A DNA stretch of 64,000 nt. It comes from Sediminibacterium roseum. Lineage in GTDB: Bacteria > Bacteroidota > Bacteroidia > Chitinophagales > Chitinophagaceae. The stretch is taken from the NCBI RefSeq assembly GCF_009939005.1, contig NZ_JAACJS010000015.1, forward strand, positions 1,859,118-1,923,117, read 5' to 3'. A program made the position numbers and the translations under genes. This document shows positions 8,542 through 17,088 of this stretch, piece after piece. The notes beneath the pieces were generated by a model that saw only the letters and a program-made list of their open reading frames with translations, was not told the DNA's origin and did not search any database. Each line of letters begins with the position of its first letter. Position 1 is the stretch's first letter.

Positions 8542-11337
8542 ATGAAACAACTGCTTATTTTATTTGGGTTCCTGGCCCCTTTTATTGCCAATGCACAAGG
8601 AACCGTTTCCGGGAAAATTTCAGACAGCGCCGGGAAAAAACAACTCGCACTGGCAACGGTAACTATTTTTCGCGCCAAAGACACAAGCATTCTTACCTAC
8701 AGGTTGAGCACGGAGAGCGGCGAATTCAAAGTGCCCGGCCTTCCCCTGAACCTTCCCCTGCGTTTGATGGCAACCTACTCCGGTTATGAGCCGGTGCGCA
8801 AAGATTTTATGCTTACGGAAAAAGAACCGGTATTAAATTTTGGCGAACTGTTGCTCAACAATACATCCAAACAACTAGATGAAGTGATCGTGCTGTCGGA
8901 GCGCCCGCCCGTTGTCATAAAAAAAGATACGATCGAATTCAACGCCTCTGCATTCAAAACATTACCCAATGCATTGCTCGAGGACCTGCTTAAAAAACTG
9001 CCCGGTGTAACCGTTGCAGAAAACGGTGATATCATGGTAAACGGCCAGAAAGTAAACAGGTTATTGGTGGATGGAAAAAAATTCTTTGGCGACAACCCAC
9101 AAATGGCCACACGCAATTTACCAAGCAACCTCATTGATAAAGTGCAGGTGATGGACGACAAAGAGGAGATCGATTTCAACAACGACGGCGACATGAGCAA
9201 GATCGGCAAAGTGATCAACATCACCCTGAAGAAAAGCATCAGGAAAGCATTGTTCGGGCGCGTGTTTGCGGGTGGCGGCACAGATGAGCGTTACGAAGCA
9301 GGCGCAATCCTCAACTCCTTCCGCGATACGTTGCAGTTGAGCCTCATCGGTTTTGCGAACAACATCAACCGCGCATCGTTTACCACCAAAGACATTACAC
9401 AACTGGGCGGTTTTGCAAGAAGCAGTTGGGGAACCATCAATGGCAACGGCAACTCCGGTGGCCAACAGGGTTTTACCGTAGATGGCTTTTCACTCGGCGG
9501 AACCGGCGCAGGGTTGAGCAGTGCCAACGGCGCGGCATTCAACCTCAACCATTCCCCTTCAACCAAAGTGAATTTTTCGTTCCAGTACATGTATGGCAAC
9601 ACACGCAACGACCTGGAACAGGTGCAAAACACACAGCGCTTTTTTGAAGACACGGTTGTGAATGCCAGAACAACCACCAATGCACTTGCTACCGGCCGAA
9701 CACACAACCTAGCCACGAGCGGGGGATGGAAGCCCGATTCGCTTACCAATATGAACCTGCGCTTATCGTATGCTCATGCCGATACAAGATCCGATGCGCC
9801 ATCGTTCATCTATACCGAAAACAACAAGATCGGCGCAGTCAACAACGGCAACGGCATGCTGCTCACACGTGGCCGCTCTGATAATTTTTCAGAAGTGTTC
9901 CAGCTCTCGCGCCGTTCCGCAAAAGTGAAAGGCAGGCTCCTCTCCGTTACACAGGTTTTAACGAGGAGCAGCAATCCTGTTTCAACCACCACCGAAACAT
10001 TAAATGCATACCAGTATCCAGCCGCATCCACTATTTTGTTCCAGCAACTGCGCGCTACCGATGCTCCTTCAACCAACGGTTATCTTTATGTGAATTACAG
10101 CACGCCTTTGAGTGCGCGCCTCACGCTTCGTTTCAATCCCTACCTTACTTACCAGAAAAACGAGCAGGAAGTTGCCACCTACGGCAAACACGTAGCCACA
10201 AGCGCATACGATAGCCTGAACAATACGCTCAGTAGTAACCTTGCAAGAGAAATGACAAGATGGTTGAGCAGCGGCGTATTGAGTTACCGCATCAACACCG
10301 TAACGATCAACGCCGGCGCAGGTTTGCTGCAGCAGTGGATCAACAACCGTTTTACCGGCGCATCACAGAACAGCAAACCCTATTATTCAGATGTGCTGCT
10401 CAACCTGAGTGTGAACTGGAAAAGATTTTCGGTTGGCTTTTCGCAGGATGTAAATCCGCCGGGCATCAACAACCTTATTCCAACACCCGATAACTCAAAC
10501 CCGTTCCTGGTCATTTATGGCGATCCCACCCTCGCACCATCCAAAAGAAATGCTGTGAATTACAACGGGGCATTGACAAATACAAAGACCAATACCAACT
10601 TTTATTTTTCCGGGCAATCGTCTATTCTCGACAATGCCGTGATACAGACCATACAGCTCAACAGCAATGGCATCCAACTCAACAGGCCCATCAATGTGAA
10701 TGGTGTACTGAGCAGCTTCCTTGATATCGGTTTCAACAGGCAATTCAAGAATTCGCAGCAGTTCAATGTAACCATCTCCGCCGGCTCAACCATCAACCTG
10801 AACCGCACACCCATGCGTTTCAACAACGAGGAGAGCCGCCTCACCACCGTAAACATCAGTGGAAACGCGGGCGTTGCAATGAACTGGAAAGACCTGGTCG
10901 AATTCTCACCCAAATACATATTCAGCTCAACCAGCAGCCATTATACAAGCACTGCATTCTCGGGCCGCAACATTGAACAGCAGGTGATACAGGGCGAATT
11001 CATCGTTCGGATGCCAAAGAAAATGGTTTGGGAAACAAATATCTTTTACCGCAGGCTCAACAATGTTGCGCCGGGGCTTCCGCTCTCAAGCGTTTACTGG
11101 AACGCCGCTGTTACGTTGCTGATGTTCAAGCAGGACAAAGGCCAGCTGCGCCTCGCAGTGTATGATATTCTCAACAGCAACACAAACGTGACCCGCTACT
11201 ACAATGCCAATGCCATCATCGATAACCGCAGCAACGTATTGCAACGGTATTTTATGTTGACGTATACCTACAACATCCGCAGTTTTGGAAACCAGACGGC
11301 CAAGGTGGGAGGCAACAAGAGCCTGTTCAACTTTTGA
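8542..11337 (+). CDS. Outer-membrane beta-barrel receptor with carboxypeptidase-regulatory-like N-terminus
   Basis: A 931-residue outer-membrane protein. After a signal peptide (MKQLLILFGFLAPFIANAQG) comes a carboxypeptidase-regulatory-like Ig domain (about 20-105), then a plug-like domain (KLPGVTVAENGDIMVNGQKV at about 151-170), then a long barrel. This is the architecture of the Bacteroidota outer-membrane beta-barrel family related to TonB-dependent receptors but without a SusD partner. The ligand is unknown. The two-component pair starts 91 nt downstream on the same strand and might sense a related signal, but nothing in the sequence proves it. Confidence 0.88.
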   Translation: MKQLLILFGFLAPFIANAQGTVSGKISDSAGKKQLALATVTIFRAKDTSILTYRLSTESGEFKVPGLPLNLPLRLMATYSGYEPVRKDFMLTEKEPVLNFGELLLNNTSKQLDEVIVLSERPPVVIKKDTIEFNASAFKTLPNALLEDLLKKLPGVTVAENGDIMVNGQKVNRLLVDGKKFFGDNPQMATRNLPSNLIDKVQVMDDKEEIDFNNDGDMSKIGKVINITLKKSIRKALFGRVFAGGGTDERYEAGAILNSFRDTLQLSLIGFANNINRASFTTKDITQLGGFARSSWGTINGNGNSGGQQGFTVDGFSLGGTGAGLSSANGAAFNLNHSPSTKVNFSFQYMYGNTRNDLEQVQNTQRFFEDTVVNARTTTNALATGRTHNLATSGGWKPDSLTNMNLRLSYAHADTRSDAPSFIYTENNKIGAVNNGNGMLLTRGRSDNFSEVFQLSRRSAKVKGRLLSVTQVLTRSSNPVSTTTETLNAYQYPAASTILFQQLRATDAPSTNGYLYVNYSTPLSARLTLRFNPYLTYQKNEQEVATYGKHVATSAYDSLNNTLSSNLAREMTRWLSSGVLSYRINTVTINAGAGLLQQWINNRFTGASQNSKPYYSDVLLNLSVNWKRFSVGFSQDVNPPGINNLIPTPDNSNPFLVIYGDPTLAPSKRNAVNYNGALTNTKTNTNFYFSGQSSILDNAVIQTIQLNSNGIQLNRPINVNGVLSSFLDIGFNRQFKNSQQFNVTISAGSTINLNRTPMRFNNEESRLTTVNISGNAGVAMNWKDLVEFSPKYIFSSTSSHYTSTAFSGRNIEQQVIQGEFIVRMPKKMVWETNIFYRRLNNVAPGLPLSSVYWNAAVTLLMFKQDKGQLRLAVYDILNSNTNVTRYYNANAIIDNRSNVLQRYFMLTYTYNIRSFGNQTAKVGGNKSLFNF

Positions 11338-11428
11338 TGTATAGGGGTTGATAGCCGCATTACGGTTTGCAGAACCAGGGAATGTGCCGCGGGCTTTTAA
11401 TTGAGGCACATTCATTATCTTAGTTTCA

Positions 11429-13297
11429 ATGCACTGCCCCCGTTTTCTTTTAACCATTATCTTTTTTGCTGTAGCTTCTTCGCTGGCTGCGCAGGAGAAA
11501 GATGGTTTTTTTCTTTATGAAGACAGCAGCAGGCAGCTCTCGCCTGGAGCCGCGCTTCAACTTTTCAGGGACGGAAAATTTAACGCAACACCCGCGGGAG
11601 ACAACAACAAAGGTTTTACACGATCGGTATTCTGGCTCGCATACATGAACCCGGTTGACCGGCCCGCAGATTCGTTGTTGTTGTCTATCGGGCACAACCA
11701 CATCAACCGCATTCATTTTTACTATGCAGACAGCCTGCCGGTGCTGCAGTGGATAACCGGCGACCATTATCCCTTTGCGCAGCGGCCCATCCTTGCAACC
11801 GGTTTTTATTTCCCGGTTCAGCGCAAAGGCTTGTACCTAGCAAAAATCGACAAAGCAAATGAATCGCTGCAGTTGTCGTTCCGCACCTATGCCAAAACCG
11901 CGGCGCTTGCAATGGAGACCCGGGATAAAACGACCATGGCCGTTTTTACCGGTATGCTGTTGCTGCTGGTGATCTTTGGCCTTTATCTTTTTATCATTGA
12001 GAAGGAAAGACTATACCTCTATTATATCCTGTTTATCTCCACGGGCTGGCTCTGGGTGTTATCAAATGCGGGATACGGCTTTGAATATCTCTGGCCCGAT
12101 GCGCCCTGGTTCGCAAGCAAGGCAAGGCCGGTATTTACCCTGGTGCCATTGATCTTTTCGATGCTTTTCCTGGTACACTACATCGGCGGCGTTAAGCTCA
12201 GGAAAATAAGGATCGCAATACGCATCCTGATCTCCCTGATCGCCGGTTCCGTTGTGCTCATCTTTTTTGTTACCGAAAAAATGCACGACACCGACGTATG
12301 GCTTTTCCTTCAGTACCTGATACCACTCAATCCACTGTTTTATATAGTGATCTCTTTCGGCGTGCTCATTGTTGCATCGTGGCAGGGAAACCGCTTCGCC
12401 ATGTTTTACCTTGCTGCCAACATCGTGTTACTGCTCTCTGCGGTACTGCAGATCTCTTTCTCATTCGGCAGCATCAACAGGTTTGGCCATTTTTTCAGTA
12501 AATATGGATTGGCTGTGGGATACGTGGCGGAAGCCATCATCATCACTGCCGGACTCGTATACCGTTTCAACAGGTACCGGCTCGACAAAGAAAAATTACT
12601 GGTTGAAATGAACCGCCGCCAGCACGAGAACACACGCATACTGATGGATGTGCAGGAGGCCGAACGCAACCACATCGCCAACCAGCTGCACGATGTTGCG
12701 GGTTCGCTTTTGTCTGCAGCAAAACTCAACCTCTCATCGCTACGCGAAAAAGAATGGAGTAACAACCGCTCCACATCCCTTCAACTCGAAAAAACAGAAG
12801 AAGCAGTTGGGCTCGTGTCTGATATGGTACGCAACCTCAGTCATGCATTAAGCCCCGTAATGCTCGCCCAGGTAGGTTTTAAAACTGCGTTGGAAAAAGT
12901 GGTTTCCATATTCAATGTATCCGACCAGATCAATATCCACCTGGTGGTGATCGGTTTTGAAGAATACAAACCCGCATTCAACAATTACTATACGGCATTG
13001 TACGGTATCGTTTACGAACTGCTCAACAACATCGTCAAACACTCGCGCGCCAAAAACGCACTGTTACAGGTGATGGAATATGATGATATGTTCACCATCC
13101 TGGCCGAAGACGATGGCATTGGTTTAACAGGCAATGCCACAGAAAAGAAACCGGGACTCGGAATGGCAGGTATTGAATCGAAAATCAATTATTTTAGCGG
13201 TTCAATTGCTTTTGATAAGGTTACGCCCAGCGGACTTATCATCACGATAGAAATCCCTATATCCAATGACGCAGTACAGGATAATACTGGCAGATGA
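11429..13297 (+). CDS. 7TMR-DISM sensor histidine kinase
   Basis: A 622-residue membrane histidine kinase. After a signal peptide (cleavage near SSLAAQ) there is an extracytoplasmic 7TMR-DISM extracellular-2-like domain (about 25-160), then about seven hydrophobic segments (175-390), then the kinase core. The phosphoacceptor is His421 in NQLHDVAG, of the HisKA_3/NarX-like class. The ATPase has ELLNNIVKHS, DDGIGL and GLGMAGI. It would sense an unknown ligand and phosphorylate the response regulator encoded next. The 3' end overlaps that gene by 32 nt, which suggests translational coupling. Confidence 0.93.
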   Translation: MHCPRFLLTIIFFAVASSLAAQEKDGFFLYEDSSRQLSPGAALQLFRDGKFNATPAGDNNKGFTRSVFWLAYMNPVDRPADSLLLSIGHNHINRIHFYYADSLPVLQWITGDHYPFAQRPILATGFYFPVQRKGLYLAKIDKANESLQLSFRTYAKTAALAMETRDKTTMAVFTGMLLLLVIFGLYLFIIEKERLYLYYILFISTGWLWVLSNAGYGFEYLWPDAPWFASKARPVFTLVPLIFSMLFLVHYIGGVKLRKIRIAIRILISLIAGSVVLIFFVTEKMHDTDVWLFLQYLIPLNPLFYIVISFGVLIVASWQGNRFAMFYLAANIVLLLSAVLQISFSFGSINRFGHFFSKYGLAVGYVAEAIIITAGLVYRFNRYRLDKEKLLVEMNRRQHENTRILMDVQEAERNHIANQLHDVAGSLLSAAKLNLSSLREKEWSNNRSTSLQLEKTEEAVGLVSDMVRNLSHALSPVMLAQVGFKTALEKVVSIFNVSDQINIHLVVIGFEEYKPAFNNYYTALYGIVYELLNNIVKHSRAKNALLQVMEYDDMFTILAEDDGIGLTGNATEKKPGLGMAGIESKINYFSGSIAFDKVTPSGLIITIEIPISNDAVQDNTGR

Positions 13298-13904
13298 TCA
13301 CCAGTTTTTGTTAGAAGGAGTGTTGGCCATTTTAAAAGAACAGTCTTCACTCAATGTGGTAGCTACAGCGCAAAATGGATTTGAGCTGATCGATGCTGTT
13401 ACAAAACACCGGCCCGACCTGGTTATCCTCGACATGAATATGCCGGGATACGATGGACTGCAGAGCCTCGACAGGATCAAAAAAGATTTCCCCAAAACAA
13501 AAGTGCTCGTGCTTTCCAACTACAGCCAGCCGGAGCTGGTTAATGAAGTGCGGTCTAAAAATGCCGAGGGCTACCTCGTAAAAAATTCATCCGCCGCCGA
13601 ACTTACCGGCGCCATTGCCGCCATTCTTTCGGGCAAAACACATTACCCGGACAGCCGCCGGCTACAGGCCGTTAAAGAAGACTCTTTCTTTTTTGATGAT
13701 TTTTTAAAAAAATACCAGCTCACCAAAAGAGAAGTAGAGATCATCAAACTCGTGTGCGGTGAAATGAGCAACAAAGACATGGCCAATGCGCTGTTCCTGA
13801 GCGAGCTTACGATCAAGACACACAGGAGAAACATACTGCGCAAGCTGGATATAAAAAATACTGCGGGACTTGTGCTTTTCGCAAAAGAGAACCGGCTTAT
13901 CTGA
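13266..13904 (+). CDS. LuxR/NarL-family response regulator
   Basis: A 212-residue response regulator. The receiver domain (1-120) has the acidic pair Asp10-Asp11, phosphoacceptor Asp56 (LVILDMNMPG), Ser84 and Lys106. The C-terminal GerE-type helix-turn-helix (about 148-212) has LTKREVEIIKLVCGEMSNKD and LFLSELTIKTHRRNI. It starts inside the 3' end of the kinase gene (32-nt overlap), so it is the cognate partner. Targets are unknown; the upstream receptor gene is a natural candidate. Confidence 0.95.
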   Translation: MTQYRIILADDHQFLLEGVLAILKEQSSLNVVATAQNGFELIDAVTKHRPDLVILDMNMPGYDGLQSLDRIKKDFPKTKVLVLSNYSQPELVNEVRSKNAEGYLVKNSSAAELTGAIAAILSGKTHYPDSRRLQAVKEDSFFFDDFLKKYQLTKREVEIIKLVCGEMSNKDMANALFLSELTIKTHRRNILRKLDIKNTAGLVLFAKENRLI

Positions 13905-13920
13905 TCCCTGTTTTAAAGAA

Positions 13921-13956
13921 ACAAAGCCGCCATTGATGGATCGCTGGCGGCTTTGT
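13921..13956 (-). terminator. Hairpin between convergent genes
   Basis: A perfect 12-bp stem, ACAAAGCCGCCA (13921-13932) with TGGCGGCTTTGT (13945-13956), lies between the response-regulator gene and the convergent lipoprotein gene. The T-rich tail (TTTGTTTCTTT) is on the minus-strand transcript, so it best fits termination of the leftward lipoprotein gene. It could also stop the rightward unit. Confidence 0.65.
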
Positions 13957-14044
13957 AAGGGAAATATCTCCCCAGATACACTTCCCTACTGCAAATACTC
14001 AAAACATTCATCCAAAGATCAACTGTTGAAACATTTGCAATCTC

Positions 14045-14446
14045 TTATTGACGGTAGTATGATTTAGATCCGATCTTAAAACTTTTTTTGTCATCGTTCA
14101 TCGCCAACCCGATCACACTACCCTGCACCCAGGTAGAGCCTGTGTAAGATTGGTTGTATGCATCCCAATAGCCACCTGATTGATGTTCTACCTGCTTCAT
14201 ACAGATACCATTCAGCGCTGCTGCGGGAAATGCGCTGCCTACATTGGTGAGTCTGCCGCTGCCAGAGCCGCCCGATGTAACACCGCTGATGGTAACCACA
14301 ACGCCTGATGTTGGTTCCTTCCAGGTTCCGTTGATATCTGTGGCCGAAAAACTTCCGCTGGAATTATATGCGTCGTCTGCATCTTTTGAACATCCGCTGA
14401 ACAATACAGCAACCGCAAAACAAAGGGATAGGATTTTAATTTTCAT
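14045..14446 (-). CDS. Small secreted lipoprotein of unknown function
   Basis: A 133-residue lipoprotein. The start at 14446 gives a compact signal peptide with lipobox LFSGC; another ATG 6 nt upstream is also possible. The mature part begins with an Asp/Ser/Gly-rich stretch and then has INGTWKEPTSGVVVTISG, typical of small lipocalin-like beta-barrels. I do not recognise the family with confidence. It diverges from the methyltransferase gene at 14568, with about 120 nt between the starts. Confidence 0.7.
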   Translation of the reverse strand: MKIKILSLCFAVAVLFSGCSKDADDAYNSSGSFSATDINGTWKEPTSGVVVTISGVTSGGSGSGRLTNVGSAFPAAALNGICMKQVEHQSGGYWDAYNQSYTGSTWVQGSVIGLAMNDDKKSFKIGSKSYYRQ

Positions 14447-14567
14447 GGTCATTGTTTTAATGCTGTAAAAGTAAAAGCGGCGTTCTGCGGGGGAAATACC
14501 TACAAATAGGTATTTAGTGAAAACAGGCTTGAGGATGCGTTTCGGAGATGTCTTACTTTCGCACACG

Positions 14568-15194
14568 ATGCATTATCCACTCACGCTGACCAACATCTTC
14601 CCGGACCTGGGGCTCTACCTGCCCGATCCATTGCAGGTAAGATCCGTATACGAAAAACAATTGTTGGCAGAGCCGGATACGCCCTTCCCTTTCTGGGCGA
14701 AAACATGGCCCTCGGCATTTGCGCTCGCTTCGTTTTTAAGAGACGAAATAAAATGGACCGAAGGAAAAAATGTACTGGAGCTGGGTGCAGGAACTGCGTT
14801 GCCGTCTTTTGCCATTGCACCGTTTGCAGCCTCTGTAACCATCAGCGATCACGCGCCGGAAGCCGTTGCGCTGATGAAGAAAAACATTGCACATCTTGGT
14901 TTGCAGAATGCCCATGCATGCCTGATCGACTGGAACGCTTTGCCACCCAACCTGGAAGCAGGCGTTCTGTTGTTAAGCGATACGAATTATGCAGCCGTTC
15001 AGTTCCCATCGCTTCTTAACCTTATCGATCGCTTTGTAAATGTGGGCACAACAGTGATCCTGTCAACACCCGTTCGCATCAACATCACACCTTTTGCCGA
15101 GGCCATCCGGCCACTGATTAAACATTCCGTGTTGCGAACACACAGCCAGCCACAAGAAGCGGTGGAAATAAGGATCCTTGTACTCGGTAAATAG
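14568..15194 (+). CDS. Class I SAM-dependent methyltransferase (Methyltransf_16/METTL21-like)
   Basis: A 208-residue methyltransferase. The SAM-binding motif I is VLELGAGTALPSFAI (about 67-81), followed by motif II-like VTISDHAPEAV and a later LLSDTNY. This arrangement resembles the Methyltransf_16 group (METTL21, nicotinamide N-methyltransferase-like), which methylates protein lysines or small amines. The acceptor here is unknown. The start is the ATG at 14568. A box TACTTTCG (14554-14561), close to the Bacteroidota -7 element, ends only 6 nt before it, so the mRNA may have almost no leader. It converges with the next gene with 1 nt between the stops. Confidence 0.8.
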   Translation: MHYPLTLTNIFPDLGLYLPDPLQVRSVYEKQLLAEPDTPFPFWAKTWPSAFALASFLRDEIKWTEGKNVLELGAGTALPSFAIAPFAASVTISDHAPEAVALMKKNIAHLGLQNAHACLIDWNALPPNLEAGVLLLSDTNYAAVQFPSLLNLIDRFVNVGTTVILSTPVRINITPFAEAIRPLIKHSVLRTHSQPQEAVEIRILVLGK

Positions 15195-15195
15195 T

Positions 15196-16098
15196 TTACC
15201 GGATCTCGCTGATTGTCTTTGGATCGTTCGTCAGTGTAATGTTGCAGGAGGAAGCATGATAGTCCGGTCCCGTTATTTGAAGGAGATACAGGATCAACGC
15301 TTTGCTGCCCGCCCGCCATGCATACTGGCGGGTTACTGTTGTATACGTTTGCCCGGCCGTTACACTCTGCGTTGTTTTGGACTGTTCCACTGGTGTGCTG
15401 CCGAAAAGATCGGTATAGGTTCTGAGCACAGCAGGGAATTCAGCGTTTGATTTTGAAAAACTACTGTTCTCGTCGCCATACGAAAAATGAAATTTTACAT
15501 AAGATTTGATACGGCTCCCCGATAAGTATATTGCTTCTGTTACTTTGTTTTCCTCCATGAATATGGCAAAGCCATCTGCCCCCATTCTTTCTTTGCTTGT
15601 ATACGATCTTTTGAAATACGCGTCGAGCCTTTCTTTGTTAGCCAGGTAAATGCTGTCGAACGATGCGCCCACCGGGAAATGGGTACGCTGCTCAAACGCC
15701 TCTATTACTTTCTGGTTTTCTGAAGCGGCGCTTAGTTGTCTTTTGCGCTGCAGTTTGATCTTAACTATCTCCAGCACTTTTTCTTCGTTGAACGATTCTG
15801 CATCCGGCGCTTTTTCAAATTCTGCGAGGGCTTTGTCGAGCTTGCTGTTGAAACCCGTATCGGTAACCGCCAGCTCTTTCAGCGTCATTATTTTCAGGTA
15901 CAGCACTTTTGCGTTGGCGGTGCCGAGTTTTGATGTGGCATCTTCCAGGTACTGCAATGCAGTACGCATTTCGCCTTTGCCGTAACTTTCTTCTGCAAGC
16001 AGGTAGGCCGCCTTTGCCTCAACGGCACTGCTTTGGGCCGATACCGGGCCGGCCAAAACAAAACACAATAAAAACAGTGAAAATATTTTTCCTTTCAT
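15196..16098 (-). CDS. Secreted protein of unknown function, paralog 1
   Basis: A 300-residue protein with a signal peptide (MKGKIFSLFLLCFVLAGPVSAQ). The N-terminal half is helical and repeat-like (AKAAYLLAEESYGKGEMRTA, residues about 28-47), resembling one or two TPR-type hairpins. The C-terminal half is beta-rich. The N-terminal block is clearly related to the next gene upstream, so the two arose by tandem duplication. They are 17 nt apart and probably co-transcribed with the 622-residue gene at 17089. No enzymatic motif is visible. Export to periplasm or surface is predicted. Confidence 0.75.
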   Translation of the reverse strand: MKGKIFSLFLLCFVLAGPVSAQSSAVEAKAAYLLAEESYGKGEMRTALQYLEDATSKLGTANAKVLYLKIMTLKELAVTDTGFNSKLDKALAEFEKAPDAESFNEEKVLEIVKIKLQRKRQLSAASENQKVIEAFEQRTHFPVGASFDSIYLANKERLDAYFKRSYTSKERMGADGFAIFMEENKVTEAIYLSGSRIKSYVKFHFSYGDENSSFSKSNAEFPAVLRTYTDLFGSTPVEQSKTTQSVTAGQTYTTVTRQYAWRAGSKALILYLLQITGPDYHASSCNITLTNDPKTISEIR

Positions 16099-16115
16099 GG
16101 TTTACTTTTGATCGG

Positions 16116-17081
16116 TCATTTTACAAACGCATCCAGCTTCTTCTCCGGGTCGCAATACAATACCTGCACCAGTTTGGCCACACCCGCCATTCCTTTCGCA
16201 AAACTGATGGATACCACTTTGATGCCGCAATCACCGCGGCGCCAATCGTTCACCTCCGCCGTATTTCCCATCGCAGCAAAATGATCTGTGCGGTAATTGC
16301 CGGGATAGCTTTTTATGAACGACTGCTTGAGCGATTCCACAGAATTTTTCATTACCTGGTATGCGGAGCTTTGAAACGATTTGGATTCATCAAAATCCGT
16401 TACCTGTACAATATACCCGATGATCTTGTTATCAGACAACAGGATGCCCGAAATGGCATTGGGCGTAGAGATGAATTTTCTGCGTTCTATAAAAGGGTAA
16501 TCTTTGGCATCAGGATCAAAAAGGTATGAGTCGTAAACAACCTGGATGCTGCCGTAATCTTTTTTTCTCCATCCTTTTACTTTCCAGGTGGGCTTGCTTT
16601 TGTCGAGCTCTTCTATTGTAATGCCAAAACCGCCGGCAGAATGCAGGGTGGCTTCGTAATTTCTTTCGGCGGCCTCTTTGTCTGCAATCTCTTTTTCTTT
16701 CGCCTTTGCTATAGCCTCTTTTCTTTCATTGCGGATCACGAGTTTGATCTTGCTGATCTCCAGTTTTTTTTCTTCGTTGAAGTCTGCATAATCCGGGCTC
16801 TTTTCAAATTCTTCCACGAGGGGCAGTACCACGTCTGCCAGCGTTTCGCTTTTGGCAAGCATCTCGCGTGTGGCCATGATCTGGAGGTAAAGTATTTTGC
16901 AATTGGTAGAGCCGAGGTTCTTATGCACTTCCTTGAGGTATGCCAGCGTGCATTTGTAATCACCTTTGCCGTAACATTCTTCCGCAAGCAGGTAGGCGGC
17001 TTTCGCTTCGGTGGCATTGTCTTGTGCACGTGTAAACAGGCCCGTTAAAGCCAGGCACAGCACCAGTATTGTTTTTCTCAT
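16116..17081 (-). CDS. Secreted protein of unknown function, paralog 2
   Basis: A 321-residue protein with a signal peptide (MRKTILVLCLALTGLFTRAQ). It shares with its downstream neighbour the block AKAAYLLAEECYGKGDYKCT and then LYLQIMATREML against LYLKIMTLKELA. A charged helical segment (RNERKEAIAKAKEKEIADKE) follows, and the C-terminal half is predicted beta-rich. The TPR-like start suggests protein binding, but no function can be assigned. It starts 7 nt after the stop of the upstream 622-residue gene, so the three form one operon. Confidence 0.75.
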   Translation of the reverse strand: MRKTILVLCLALTGLFTRAQDNATEAKAAYLLAEECYGKGDYKCTLAYLKEVHKNLGSTNCKILYLQIMATREMLAKSETLADVVLPLVEEFEKSPDYADFNEEKKLEISKIKLVIRNERKEAIAKAKEKEIADKEAAERNYEATLHSAGGFGITIEELDKSKPTWKVKGWRKKDYGSIQVVYDSYLFDPDAKDYPFIERRKFISTPNAISGILLSDNKIIGYIVQVTDFDESKSFQSSAYQVMKNSVESLKQSFIKSYPGNYRTDHFAAMGNTAEVNDWRRGDCGIKVVSISFAKGMAGVAKLVQVLYCDPEKKLDAFVK

Positions 17082-17088
17082 AGTTTAT